Shown here piece after piece: positions 8,077 through 17,231 of a DNA stretch of 64,000 bases. Location: contig NZ_CP042435.1 in the NCBI RefSeq assembly GCF_007971225.1, positions 2,483,501-2,547,500 of the forward strand. The letters run 5' to 3'. The notes under the pieces were generated by a model, which saw only the letters and a program-made list of their open reading frames with translations, was not told the DNA's origin and did no database searches. Each line of letters opens with the position of its first letter. The stretch's first letter is position 1. A program made the translations under genes and the position numbers. The stretch is from Panacibacter ginsenosidivorans. GTDB taxonomy: Bacteria; Bacteroidota; Bacteroidia; Chitinophagales; Chitinophagaceae.

Positions 8077-8913
8077 CTAAGCCATCACTGAAATCATTTC
8101 CAATGTAACTACGGCCAGCTTTTCATCTCCTGCTATTGCTATATTTTTCATTACGTCTTCTGCTCTTAAACTTTTTGAAAATAATTTCCATGCAGTGTCA
8201 GGGTCGATAGTAATTGCAGCAATAATTTCATGATTGACAGATTTTGAAAGCCTCCATCCTGCCGCATCTTTTATAAGATACCATATACCTCCAATTTCGG
8301 TATTGATATTTACCTGTATCACTGTTCCTTCTTCCGCAACTACATTTTTATAAGTATATGGCAAGGCATACATAAACGTATCAATAAATGGATAGAATAA
8401 TTCTTTTGTCATGATGCCTTGTTTGTTTACTGCATCGCGGATCTGTTGCTGGTGCAACCATTTCTCTGTGTATTCTCTTGCTATGTGCATCCAGTTCAGG
8501 CTTTCATCTTCACCAGCCCATGATACGGCAAATATGGCTTTCTCAAATGGATCCACAGAAGCAAAATATTCGCAGGTTTGTTTGCCGGTAGCCTCATGCA
8601 ATAATATCATTACAGAGGGGCTAATGCGTTTAGCAGCTTTTACCCAATCTGCATTCAGTTGATTAAGCCAGCTTACCAGATCGTTGTAAGATGTGATAGC
8701 AGGTGGTATTTCTCCAAAATATTTTTCTTGCTGTATAGATAATGCCCTTATGTTTCCATCCAATAAATGTGCGGCTACATCTTTTACTTTCCAAAGCTTT
8801 GCAACTGTTTGGGCCTGCCATTCTTCAGGAGTAAGTGAATGCAGCAACTCCATTAGTTTATTATCAAGAACAGGAAATAAATGCTGGGTTTGTATAGGTA
8901 CTTCTTTGTCCAT
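8077..8913 (-). CDS. DinB-like / maleylpyruvate-isomerase N-terminal domain protein
   Basis: 278 residues. The N-terminal four-helix part has a metal-site-like HLLDGNIR after WKVKDVAAHL and a second His in EKWLHQQQIRDA, the pattern of the mycothiol-dependent maleylpyruvate isomerase metal-binding fold (related to DinB). Bacteroidota do not make mycothiol, so the thiol cofactor would differ if it is an enzyme at all. The last 90 residues resemble an SCP2-like C-terminal domain. Function unassigned. It starts 13 bp upstream of the TrpF-like stop's neighbour and runs the same way. Confidence 0.7.
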   Translation of the reverse strand: MDKEVPIQTQHLFPVLDNKLMELLHSLTPEEWQAQTVAKLWKVKDVAAHLLDGNIRALSIQQEKYFGEIPPAITSYNDLVSWLNQLNADWVKAAKRISPSVMILLHEATGKQTCEYFASVDPFEKAIFAVSWAGEDESLNWMHIAREYTEKWLHQQQIRDAVNKQGIMTKELFYPFIDTFMYALPYTYKNVVAEEGTVIQVNINTEIGGIWYLIKDAAGWRLSKSVNHEIIAAITIDPDTAWKLFSKSLRAEDVMKNIAIAGDEKLAVVTLEMISVMA

Positions 8914-8926
8914 AGATTATTTTTGA

Positions 8927-9577
8927 TCAATATCCCACTGCTTTAAAAAACATATCAAGTTTTTGTTTATCCAGCATACCATTGGTTCTTACGCCGCTGC
9001 AAAGGTCAAGGCCATAAGGTTGAACTGCATCGATAGCCTGTTGTACATTATCTGCTCTTAAACCGCCTGCTAAAAACACAGGCACTTTGCTTCGTTCAAC
9101 AATCCTCCTGCTAAGTTGCCAGTTGTGTACACGACCGGTACCGCCCAATTCTTTTATGGCAAGATTAGGGTTACCGCTATCCAATAATAATGCATCTACC
9201 TCTTCTGAAAGCTCCAGCGCTTCATCTACGGATGCATCATCAATTACATGAATTACCTGTACCAGTTTTACAAAAGGCAATTGTTTTTTAATATATGCAT
9301 AACTACGTTCTGGTAATGCATCTACTATTTGTATTGTGTTGGTATGAACTTTTTGCTGGTGTGCAATAATGTCCTCTGCTCTAGTTTCGCTTGTTAATAG
9401 AAATGTTGCAACAGGTGGAGGAACCGTTTTAGCGATAGAGGCAATCATTTCATCGGTAATTACACCCGGGCCACTGGGCATATAACCTACAAGGCCCAGT
9501 GCTGAAGCGCCGTAACTGATAGCGATTTTACCTTCATCAACAGAACTGATACAACATATTTTTATTTTAGGAAGCAT
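8927..9577 (-). CDS. trpF: Phosphoribosylanthranilate isomerase-like TIM barrel
   Basis: 216 residues from the ATG at 9577. TrpF features: KICC at residues 5-8 in place of the usual KICG with the catalytic Cys, LLLD with the candidate catalytic Asp, GGTGRVHNW and FLAGGL with the phosphate-binding loop. A longer in-frame start at 9655 should be rejected, since those 26 residues are translated from a dispersed repeat. There are no other trp genes nearby, so this may be a TrpF paralogue rather than the tryptophan-pathway enzyme. Confidence 0.75.
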   Translation of the reverse strand: MLPKIKICCISSVDEGKIAISYGASALGLVGYMPSGPGVITDEMIASIAKTVPPPVATFLLTSETRAEDIIAHQQKVHTNTIQIVDALPERSYAYIKKQLPFVKLVQVIHVIDDASVDEALELSEEVDALLLDSGNPNLAIKELGGTGRVHNWQLSRRIVERSKVPVFLAGGLRADNVQQAIDAVQPYGLDLCSGVRTNGMLDKQKLDMFFKAVGY

Positions 9578-9633
9578 ACGAATTATGTATCTATTTTTAA
9601 AAGATTTTTTTTTAGTTGCCATAGAAAAGGAAC

Positions 9634-9653
9634 GTACAAGTGAGTGACACAAC
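9634..9653 (+). repeat. Single B-type dispersed repeat
   Basis: Exact B consensus preceded by GAAC. It lies upstream of the TrpF-like start and creates a false N-terminal extension in that frame. Confidence 0.9.
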
Positions 9654-9683
9654 AATTGATGCCATAGAAACCGAAAGCTTGTA

Positions 9684-10325
9684 TCAGAAATCGAAATTGA
9701 AACCTTTTAACTCCCTGAAATGGCCATTGAGCTGAATTTTTTCTTTCAGGTTTTCGATGCCATTGATCATGGGAAGAATTTTATTGAGATGACGTTTCAG
9801 GTATTCAATTCGCTGGTCTTCTCTTAACAAACCAAGTAATTCATATTCTTCCTCGAGTGTAAGGCCCGCATGATGTGCAATATCATAACTGGTTAATTGT
9901 TCATCAGGCTTCTTTATTTCTTTACTTACTTTTAGCACACGATGCAGTTCCCGGATACCATTAATAACTTGCTGCATCATCGCAACTTTTAACTGTGTCT
10001 CATTGGGCGGATAATCTACTATAGCACCGCTATATAATTTATCGGGCACTCTTTTTATTACTTCCAGTACGCGAAAAACACTGATGCCTTCTGTACGTAT
10101 GTCCATTTTGCCATCTTCATACACCTGCACGATCTCTGTAATTTTTACCAGGGTACCCATCTCGGTTACATTATTATTTACAACGGATGGAATACCAAAA
10201 GGCTTCTTTTCTTTAAATGACTCAGTAATGAGTTGCTTGTACCGCTCTTCAAAAACATGCAGGTTAAGCGATTCGCCCGGATACACTACGATACCCAACG
10301 GAAAAATGGGAATGAAATTGATCAT
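9684..10325 (-). CDS. LON-substrate-binding-domain protein
   Basis: 213 residues beginning MINFIPIFPLGIVVYPG, the typical opening of the LON N-terminal (substrate-binding, PUA-like) domain, followed by HVFEERYKQLI and helical C-terminal residues. There is no AAA+ or protease domain, so it is a stand-alone LON-N protein whose role is not established. ATG 10325 is preferred over the upstream ATG at 10364. Confidence 0.85.
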   Translation of the reverse strand: MINFIPIFPLGIVVYPGESLNLHVFEERYKQLITESFKEKKPFGIPSVVNNNVTEMGTLVKITEIVQVYEDGKMDIRTEGISVFRVLEVIKRVPDKLYSGAIVDYPPNETQLKVAMMQQVINGIRELHRVLKVSKEIKKPDEQLTSYDIAHHAGLTLEEEYELLGLLREDQRIEYLKRHLNKILPMINGIENLKEKIQLNGHFRELKGFNFDF

Positions 10326-10439
10326 GTTTAAAAAAATGAGTTGCAAATTAAGTTTTAATTGCATTGGTCATTTACTTACCAAACCGAAAAATTTGGTACT
10401 GTAATTTTTCCGTTCTTTGCGCAATACATAAAAACTGAA

Positions 10440-11312
10440 ATGAAAATATCGGGTTTTACGATCATCAGGAATGCGGTTGAAAACGACTATCCCATAACGG
10501 AAGCTATAAGATCTGTACTACCTGTTGTAGATGAAATGATCGTACTTGTCGGTGATTCAGAAGATGCAACAGAAGCACTGATTAAAAATATAAATGATCC
10601 TAAAATAAAGATTCATCATTCAACCTGGGATATGTCGCTGAGAAAAGGTGGCGTAGTGCTTGCTGTGGAAACCAATAAGGCATTTCAGTTAATTGATCCG
10701 GCAAGCGATTGGGCTTTTTATATTCAGGGTGATGAAGTGGTGCACGAAAAATATTTACCTGCGATAAAAGAAGCCTGTGAAAAATATAAGGATGATAAGT
10801 CTGTAGAAGGATTACTTTTCAAATACCTGCATTTCTATGGAACGTATGATTATGTTGGCGACAGCCGCAGGTGGTACCACAGGGAAGTTCGCATCATCAG
10901 GAATGACAAAAAGATATCAGCTTATAAAGATGCGCAAGGCTTTAGAATTGGCAAGACAAAACTGAAAGTGAAACTGATAGACGCGTTTATATATCATTAT
11001 GGATGGGTAAAAAGTCCCCAACAAATGATGCGCAAGCAAAAAAATGTAAGCAGATTTTGGCATGATGATTCTGATGAATGGCGCAGTTATATTCAACAGG
11101 AAGACTATTTTAATTTTGATGATTTTGATTCATTGCAAAAATTTACAGGAACGCACCCAGCTATGATGAAAGGAAGAATAGAAAAAAAGAATTGGGATAT
11201 ACAGATAGATCTTTCAGAGAAAAAATTCTCTTTTAAAGACGCCATGCTTTACCGTTTTGAAAAACTTACAGGATTAAGACCTTTTGATTTTAAAAATTAC
11301 AGGATCATATAA
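10440..11312 (+). CDS. Family 2 glycosyltransferase-like protein
   Basis: 290 residues. MKISGFTIIRNAVENDYPI and the following DEMIVLVGDSEDAT are the nucleotide-sugar-binding start of a GT-A fold; IQGDEVVHE is the DxD-like metal site in the variant seen in GT2 proteins. The C-terminal part is long and basic. It leads into the GT9 gene 5 bp downstream, so the two form one transcript in a surface-glycan locus. An in-frame start at 10359 lacks family similarity. Confidence 0.82.
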   Translation: MKISGFTIIRNAVENDYPITEAIRSVLPVVDEMIVLVGDSEDATEALIKNINDPKIKIHHSTWDMSLRKGGVVLAVETNKAFQLIDPASDWAFYIQGDEVVHEKYLPAIKEACEKYKDDKSVEGLLFKYLHFYGTYDYVGDSRRWYHREVRIIRNDKKISAYKDAQGFRIGKTKLKVKLIDAFIYHYGWVKSPQQMMRKQKNVSRFWHDDSDEWRSYIQQEDYFNFDDFDSLQKFTGTHPAMMKGRIEKKNWDIQIDLSEKKFSFKDAMLYRFEKLTGLRPFDFKNYRII

Positions 11313-11317
11313 AACCT

Positions 11318-12343
11318 ATGCAAATTCCTGAGAATATACTTATCAGCAGAACAGACAGCATTGGAGATGTTGTATTAACATTACCTGTTGCTGCAATTCT
11401 AAAAAAACATTTTCCAAAAATTAAGATTGGTTTTATAGGTAAGGCTTATACAAAGCCTGTAATAAATGCATGCAAATTTGTGGATGAGTTTATTGATATA
11501 CATGATTTCATGTACAAAAAAATTACCATTTGCAATGAAAAGCCACAAGCGATTTTGCACGTTTTCCCTGTTACAAATATTGCCAGACGCGCCAAGCAAT
11601 TACGCATTCCTATACGCATAGGAACTACTAACAGGCTTTATCATTGGACCACCTGCAATAAATTAATAAAGCTTGGTCGCAAAAATTCTGATTTACACGA
11701 GGCGCAACTAAATATTAAGTTGCTGGAAGTATTTGGTATCAATGATGATTATTCGCTACAGGAAATTGCGCAATTGTTTGGTTTGAAAAAGCTACATGAT
11801 TTAGAACAAGGACTTTGTGCACTTATAAACAAAGACAAGTACAATCTTATTCTTCACCCACACTCGCAGGGAAGTGCAAGAGAATGGGGATTAAAAAACT
11901 TTGCAGCGCTTATTCAATTGCTGGATAAAAGCAGGTTCAATATTTTTATTTCCGGTACAAAGAAAGAAAGGGAACAAATGCAGCCACTTTTTGATGCGGC
12001 TGGAGAATTTGTTACAGATATTACCGGTATGATGAATCTTGATCAATTCATTTCTTTTATTAATGCATGTGATGGGATTGTTTCTAATAGTACAGGTCCG
12101 CTGCATATAGCTGCTGCGCTAAATAAAGATGCTTTGGGCATTTATCCGCCTATGCGGCCTATTCACCCGGGAAGATGGGCGCCATTGGGCGCTAGGGCGC
12201 AGGTGTTTGTTTTAGATAAAGACTGTATGGATTGTAAGAATAATAAAATGAGTTGCCATTGCATTACAGAAATACAACCATTGCAAATAAAGAATGCTTT
12301 GGACAAAATTGCTGCAACACAACTAACAAAAGCCGAAGTTTAA
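11318..12343 (+). CDS. Family 9 glycosyltransferase (heptosyltransferase-like)
   Basis: 341 residues with the GT9 opening ISRTDSIGDVVLTLPVA, two Rossmann-like halves, and the C-terminal donor-binding segment NACDGIVSNSTGPLHIAAAL. GT9 enzymes add ADP-heptose or related sugars to lipid-A-core. A cluster of cysteines near the end (CMDCKNNKMSCHC) is shared in type with the other GT9 at 15401. Follows the GT2 gene by 5 bp. Confidence 0.9.
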   Translation: MQIPENILISRTDSIGDVVLTLPVAAILKKHFPKIKIGFIGKAYTKPVINACKFVDEFIDIHDFMYKKITICNEKPQAILHVFPVTNIARRAKQLRIPIRIGTTNRLYHWTTCNKLIKLGRKNSDLHEAQLNIKLLEVFGINDDYSLQEIAQLFGLKKLHDLEQGLCALINKDKYNLILHPHSQGSAREWGLKNFAALIQLLDKSRFNIFISGTKKEREQMQPLFDAAGEFVTDITGMMNLDQFISFINACDGIVSNSTGPLHIAAALNKDALGIYPPMRPIHPGRWAPLGARAQVFVLDKDCMDCKNNKMSCHCITEIQPLQIKNALDKIAATQLTKAEV

Positions 12344-12368
12344 TAGTGTTATTACAGATGAACGGATT

Positions 12369-12378
12369 GCGACGCAAC
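12369..12378 (+). repeat. Degraded A-type dispersed repeat
   Basis: GCGACGCAAC is all that remains of the arm; its outer flank continues into the 12392-12427 hairpin. Confidence 0.55.
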
Positions 12379-12391
12379 GATGATGCCATGA

Positions 12392-12427
12392 AATGCCGCA
12401 GCTTGTACCCATAAAATTTGCGGCATT
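12392..12427. repeat. AATGCCGCA hairpin, copy 1
   Basis: AATGCCGCA (12392-12400) pairs perfectly with TGCGGCATT (12419-12427). The same hairpin follows another repeat arm at 41091-41126. No T-run, so not an obvious terminator. Confidence 0.6.
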
Positions 12428-12507
12428 CACTGAGACAAAAAGAAAATAACAGACACCAAAGTAAAAGATTAGCTGGTATCGATGTCATAAAACAGCCATA
12501 TTAATTA

Positions 12508-13386
12508 ATGAAGCTTGATATAAAAAGTATAGCCAGAAATGTTTCGCTGATTGAAAACCGCATTAGTGGTTTTGAAGAACTATTACTCCGGGCTAATAGC
12601 AAGAACACTGCTGCAATAATTGGAATTACAGGCGCACCGGGAGCGGGTAAGAGCACAATAGTGGATGGACTGATACAGGAAATGATCAGCGATGAAAAAA
12701 AAATAGCTGTAATCTGTGTTGATCCATCTTCGCCATTTAATATGGGAGCTTTGTTAGGCGACAGGATACGAATGAGTAAATGGTACAACAATGAAAATGT
12801 TTTTATTCGTTCGATGGCATCAAGAAAAGCACTGGGCGGATTAAGCCCGATGATCATTGAAGAAACAGAGTATTTAAAAACAACGGGCTTTGATTACATA
12901 ATTATTGAGACTGTTGGCGTTGGCCAAAACGAAGTGGACATAGCTGGCCTCGCAGATGTAACGATTGTTGTAACGGTTCCTGAAGGTGGAGATGAAATAC
13001 AGACGATGAAATCCGGCATCATGGAAATTGCTGATATTTTTGTTGTAAATAAATGCGACAGGCCTGAAGCCGACAGGTTTGTAAAATTTCTGCATTCAAT
13101 GCTGGCGCCGGTTTTCAGCAGGAGTAAAGAAGAAATTCCTGTAATAAAAACCATTGCAGAAAAGCATGAAGGAGTAAATGAATTATATAAAAAGATTATT
13201 ACGATACTTAATAACTCAAAGAAATCTGAAAAGAAATATAGGTTATTGGCAGAGAGAGCTTACCAGCTTATACAATCTAAACGCATGGAAGATGTAAGTA
13301 AAGAAAATTTAGTAAAGCAAATAAAAGAAGATTCACAACAAGAGGATCAATTTAACCTTTACCGATTTATTAAAAATTTTGAATAA
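12508..13386 (+). CDS. meaB: MeaB/ArgK-family G3E GTPase chaperone
   Basis: 292 residues. Walker A GAPGAGKST, switch-like CVDPSSPFNMGALLGDR, IIETVGVGQNEVDI and the NKCD guanine-specificity motif identify the MeaB family, which loads and protects adenosylcobalamin-dependent methylmalonyl-CoA mutase. No mutase gene is in the window. The gene is placed inside a glycosyltransferase locus and is probably functionally unrelated to it. Confidence 0.93.
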   Translation: MKLDIKSIARNVSLIENRISGFEELLLRANSKNTAAIIGITGAPGAGKSTIVDGLIQEMISDEKKIAVICVDPSSPFNMGALLGDRIRMSKWYNNENVFIRSMASRKALGGLSPMIIEETEYLKTTGFDYIIIETVGVGQNEVDIAGLADVTIVVTVPEGGDEIQTMKSGIMEIADIFVVNKCDRPEADRFVKFLHSMLAPVFSRSKEEIPVIKTIAEKHEGVNELYKKIITILNNSKKSEKKYRLLAERAYQLIQSKRMEDVSKENLVKQIKEDSQQEDQFNLYRFIKNFE

Positions 13387-13424
13387 TATTTTGCACCCGG
13401 CCGCAGCATAAATATTAAGCATCT

Positions 13425-13444
13425 GTTGCGTCGCACACTTGTAC
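13425..13444 (-). repeat. Single A-type dispersed repeat
   Basis: Exact A consensus in reverse orientation; outer flank faces the meaB stop. Confidence 0.9.
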
Positions 13445-13526
13445 TATTGAATACAGATCAGCAATGTAATGCCATGAATAAAATGTTTCTTTGCAAAAAT
13501 AAGTTCATCATACAGAAAATTAAAGT

Positions 13527-14321
13527 ATGGCAATTTCAGGATTCAAAAGATATTTAAAGCTTATAAAGAATGTAGAAAATCCATGGGAATATTTTCTCAA
13601 CAAAAGAAAACGCCATGAGAAAAATTTAAACTTTACCACACGTCCTAATAAAATTTCCTTTGATGTGTCTTCGGGTATTTATCTGGTGTTCAAAGAAATA
13701 TTTATGAGCGATGTTTACAACATCGACGAGCTGTTAAAAAAAATTCCTGAAAAACCTGTTATTGTTGATATTGGCGCTAATGTTGGTTTTTTTGACATGC
13801 TGATATTATCCAAATTACCGGGAGCAACTATTTATGCTTATGAGCCGCTGCCTGTGAATGTTGCTAAGTTGAATAAGATCATTTCAGAAAACCCGCAAAT
13901 AAAAGACGCCATCAGTGTTTATCAATGTGCAGTTACCGGTAATTCCAAAGAAGCACTTGAATTGTACATGGAAGACACAGACGATAGCCAGGTAGTAGCT
14001 TCTGTCTTTTCTGGTTTCAACAAGAACAATACTAAAAAAATATCTGTTCCTTCTATTACTTTAACAGAGATCATTACAGGAAATAAACTGGAAGAGATCG
14101 ATCTTTTAAAAATTGATTGTGAAGGAAGTGAATACGACATTATTTATAACACTGATGCTGAAATTATAAAACGAGCAAAATTTATTGCTTTAGAAATTCA
14201 TGATCTTGATGAAAAGAATAACTTCAGGGAAATGAAAAAATATCTTACCTCTTTAGGTTACCAGTTAACAGCAGAACCTATAAATGACTTTTGCTATGCT
14301 GTTGAGGCAATAAGGCAATGA
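13527..14321 (+). CDS. FkbM-family SAM-dependent methyltransferase
   Basis: 264 residues. SAM motif I VDIGANVGFFD, acidic loop YAYEPLP, and the FkbM signature LLKIDCEGSEYDI are all present. In glycan loci such proteins O-methylate sugars. It is followed 15 bp later by a GT4 gene, so it likely modifies the same surface glycan. Confidence 0.9.
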   Translation: MAISGFKRYLKLIKNVENPWEYFLNKRKRHEKNLNFTTRPNKISFDVSSGIYLVFKEIFMSDVYNIDELLKKIPEKPVIVDIGANVGFFDMLILSKLPGATIYAYEPLPVNVAKLNKIISENPQIKDAISVYQCAVTGNSKEALELYMEDTDDSQVVASVFSGFNKNNTKKISVPSITLTEIITGNKLEEIDLLKIDCEGSEYDIIYNTDAEIIKRAKFIALEIHDLDEKNNFREMKKYLTSLGYQLTAEPINDFCYAVEAIRQ

Positions 14322-14336
14322 TGAATTTTCTGAAGC

Positions 14337-15404
14337 ATGCGACAAAAACAGAAGCATATATTGTTTGATTGTGAGCGAATGAAATATCCTCACACTGGGT
14401 TGTACTATTTTTGTTTACAACTTGGGCTTGCACTAACACGTAACATAAACGTAGAAAAAGAAGATATTTCATTTTACCTGCCGTCCTCCGTTGGAAAATT
14501 ATTCGGCGAAAAATATAATTACATCTCTCAAAGCAGTTTGCACAAATTTGTATTCCCTTCTGTTAAAGGCTTTGATATCTGGCATGGAACTTTCCAGGGC
14601 TCGAATTATTCGCCTAAAAAATCTTCTATAAAGAAAGTGCTTACCATACATGATCTTAACTTTTTGCTCGAGCACAAGAACAATACCGCGAAAAAAAAAA
14701 GTAACCTCGCAAAAATTCAGAAACAAATAAATGATGCCGATAGGATCTGTACTATTTCCGAATTTGTAAAAAAAGAAGTGCTGGAAAACCTGGATGTAAA
14801 AAATAAAGAAGTGCAAGTCGTTTACAATGGTTGCAATCTGTCTTTAAACACAAATCCAAAGCAGCCGGCAATGATTCCCGATAAACCTTTCGTTTTTACA
14901 ATTGGAACAATAATGACGAAAAAGAACTTTCATGTTTTACCGGCCTTATTGTGTAATAATGATCTGCTGCTTGTAATTGCAGGCACTATAATGGAAGAAG
15001 CATATCTCGCAAAGATCAAAGAAGAAGCAAATAAATATGGAGTTGGTAACAGGGTAATCTTTGCAGGAGCTGTTTCAGAAAATGACAAAGAATGGTTCTT
15101 AAAAAATTGCTTGGCATTTGCATTTCCATCCATTGCAGAAGGTTTTGGTTTACCTGTTATAGAGGCAATGGCCTTTGGTAAACCTGTATTTCTTTCTACC
15201 GCTACCAGCTTACCTGAAGTTGGTGGAGATGCAGCTTATTATTTTCCATCATTTGATGCGGATGAAATGCAACAAGCATTTCAGCGAGGTATGGAGCACT
15301 ACATAGATACAAGCCCTTCTGAAATAATAAAAAAAAGAGCTGGAAAATTTACGTGGGAGGAAGCTGCAAAAAAGTACTTAGAAATATACAGGAGTCTTTA
15401 TTAA
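14337..15404 (+). CDS. Family 4 glycosyltransferase (GT-B)
   Basis: 355 residues. The C-terminal donor domain has FTIGTIMTKKNFHVLPAL minus later residues and the E-x7-E motif in PSIAEGFGLPVIEAMAFG; the N-terminal domain includes KVLTIHDLNFL. It follows the FkbM gene in the same transcript, and its stop codon overlaps the convergent GT9 stop by 4 bp. Confidence 0.9.
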   Translation: MRQKQKHILFDCERMKYPHTGLYYFCLQLGLALTRNINVEKEDISFYLPSSVGKLFGEKYNYISQSSLHKFVFPSVKGFDIWHGTFQGSNYSPKKSSIKKVLTIHDLNFLLEHKNNTAKKKSNLAKIQKQINDADRICTISEFVKKEVLENLDVKNKEVQVVYNGCNLSLNTNPKQPAMIPDKPFVFTIGTIMTKKNFHVLPALLCNNDLLLVIAGTIMEEAYLAKIKEEANKYGVGNRVIFAGAVSENDKEWFLKNCLAFAFPSIAEGFGLPVIEAMAFGKPVFLSTATSLPEVGGDAAYYFPSFDADEMQQAFQRGMEHYIDTSPSEIIKKRAGKFTWEEAAKKYLEIYRSLY

Positions 15405-16390
15405 TAACCGACAACAGATAACAATTGTTCATCTCTTATATCTATCGCACATTTGAAATGCCCTTTAGGGCAGGCTTTGTAACCATGTAAGCCACATGGC
15501 CTGCAGTTTAGCTTTTCCTCTACTTCCACAACAAAATTTTTATCACTTAATGGTCCATAGCCAAAAACGGGAACAGTGGAGCAATAAACAGCGGTGACCG
15601 GAGCATTTACTGCAGAAGCGAAATGCATGGGCGCTGAGTCATTCACATAATTCATAACGGCATCCTGCATCAGCGCGGCAGATTGTAGAAAGTTAAGTTG
15701 CCCTGCAAGGTTGATCACAAATGGATACAGCGATATTTTCCTGATCTCTTCGCATAGTGATTTATCACTTGGTGCGCCCAACAGGTATATATTATATTTT
15801 GGTGGCAACTGGTTTAAAAAACTGATCCATTTTTCTTTTGGATATTGTTTGGTAAACCACACAGAAGATGGTGCAACGCACAGGTAAGGCTTGTCTTTGT
15901 ATTGTCTTACTTTTCCAAAATCATTTTTAGAAGGATATAATTTTGGTTTAGCTGCCATACTATCTGTAAACGTACTGATCAATGCGTGGTTGCGTTCAAT
16001 CTCATGCGTACCTTCTGTGAAAGCATGTTTTATTTTTTTTGAAAAAAGAAAGCTCAATGGATTTTTATCAAAGCCTATCGTTTCTTTTGCTTTGGAGAAT
16101 GCAGTAAGCAATCCTGTGGTAGCATAGCGTTGTACATTGATAACCTTATCATATTGATTGGCTTTAATTTTTTTTAGAAGCTTTAGCAAGTTGCCATACT
16201 TGCTTTGTTTTTTATCCCATATCAGTACTTCATGCAAAAAAGGATGATCAGTTAATAATCCTTCATTTCCTTTTCTTACTAAAAAATCTATGGCAGCATC
16301 GGGGTAATACTGGTGCAGCTTTTCGATGATGCCTGTTGCCAACACTACATCACCAATAAATGCTGTTTGTATTACCAGGAATTTTTGCAT
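15401..16390 (-). CDS. Family 9 glycosyltransferase (heptosyltransferase-like)
   Basis: 329 residues with IQTAFIGDVVLATGII at the N terminus and MNYVNDSAPMHFASAVNAP in the donor domain. The C terminus carries CRPCGLHGYKACPKGHFKC, a Cys-rich tail common in Bacteroidota GT9 proteins. Convergent with the GT4 gene. Expected role is lipopolysaccharide-core or related glycan assembly at the inner membrane. Confidence 0.9.
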   Translation of the reverse strand: MQKFLVIQTAFIGDVVLATGIIEKLHQYYPDAAIDFLVRKGNEGLLTDHPFLHEVLIWDKKQSKYGNLLKLLKKIKANQYDKVINVQRYATTGLLTAFSKAKETIGFDKNPLSFLFSKKIKHAFTEGTHEIERNHALISTFTDSMAAKPKLYPSKNDFGKVRQYKDKPYLCVAPSSVWFTKQYPKEKWISFLNQLPPKYNIYLLGAPSDKSLCEEIRKISLYPFVINLAGQLNFLQSAALMQDAVMNYVNDSAPMHFASAVNAPVTAVYCSTVPVFGYGPLSDKNFVVEVEEKLNCRPCGLHGYKACPKGHFKCAIDIRDEQLLSVVGY

Positions 16391-16450
16391 GTGGGCAAAG
16401 CTATTGAATGAAACGGAACTGTAGCGCTAAAGTTCAATGGCGTACTGAAC

Positions 16451-16470
16451 GTACAAGTGAGTGACACAAC
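16451..16470 (+). repeat. Single B-type dispersed repeat
   Basis: Exact B consensus preceded by GAAC; located between a divergent gene pair. Confidence 0.9.
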
Positions 16471-16561
16471 GAAGCATAATAGTAGCGATACAGCCAGCTA
16501 AATCAAATGCTTTGCATTATTATCATTACAACCTTTTGTAACTTTACTTGTAATACTTTTT

Positions 16562-16813
16562 ATGGAACCTGAAGTAAGAGAATTTTTAAAACGCATATCG
16601 CTCTCGTTAGGCATCGGCCTTTTTTGGATGATCATGAATTCCACGCTGGGTATTATGTTTGATTTTGCATTTGTACATGATGGCATTTCCCTGGGCAATG
16701 TTATTTTTTACATTTGGTTTATCCTGAGTTTTGCGGGAATGCTTTGGCTTTATATACGTTTGTGGAAGAAGCCTTTGGAAAAAGATATCAACTCGTATGA
16801 TCAGCAACAATAA
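16562..16813 (+). CDS. Small two-helix membrane protein
   Basis: 83 residues with hydrophobic segments at about 14-34 and 46-65 separated by a short loop, and charged ends. Similar small proteins of unknown function are common in Bacteroidota. A TAACTTTA box resembling the -7 element lies just upstream. The 3' end overlaps the convergent NTF2-like gene by 26 bp. Confidence 0.7.
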   Translation: MEPEVREFLKRISLSLGIGLFWMIMNSTLGIMFDFAFVHDGISLGNVIFYIWFILSFAGMLWLYIRLWKKPLEKDINSYDQQQ

Positions 16814-17231
16814 ACCACTGGCCGTTTATCTTACGAAAGAGTAAAGTAAAATGCCCGCCTATATCGCCGATCGTTCTTGCAAGATGCCACTTGCCTAACA
16901 CAAAACCATATTCTGCAGAAAGTAATTTTATTTCAAGAATGGTAAAATTAAGTTTACCCATTGCAATAGTGTCCGGGTATCTTTTTTTGTAATTATCAAG
17001 CGTTGTTTGCCAACCATAATTCGGGCCTTTCGATCCCACAAAAAGCAGGCTGTCACTCTTCCAGTACGTTTGCATAAAAGCATCAATATCTCCATTGTTC
17101 CATGCTTTTACCTGTGCATTCATAACTGTGCGGATGGCTGTGGTATCGCTGCTTTGCGCAAGAGATACAATAGAAAATACAATAAAAATAGCTGTAAAAG
17201 GTATGCATTTAAATAAGCGATAAATTTTCAT
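16788..17231 (-). CDS. Secreted NTF2-like (DUF4440/SnoaL-type) protein
   Basis: 147 residues with a signal peptide ending near SLAQ, then the cone-shaped NTF2-like fold: IRTVMNAQVKAWNNGDIDAF and the closing GHFTLLFRKINGQWFIVADH. Proteins of this type are putative periplasmic ligand binders or enzymes with no assigned reaction. Single gene. Confidence 0.82.
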   Translation of the reverse strand: MKIYRLFKCIPFTAIFIVFSIVSLAQSSDTTAIRTVMNAQVKAWNNGDIDAFMQTYWKSDSLLFVGSKGPNYGWQTTLDNYKKRYPDTIAMGKLNFTILEIKLLSAEYGFVLGKWHLARTIGDIGGHFTLLFRKINGQWFIVADHTS

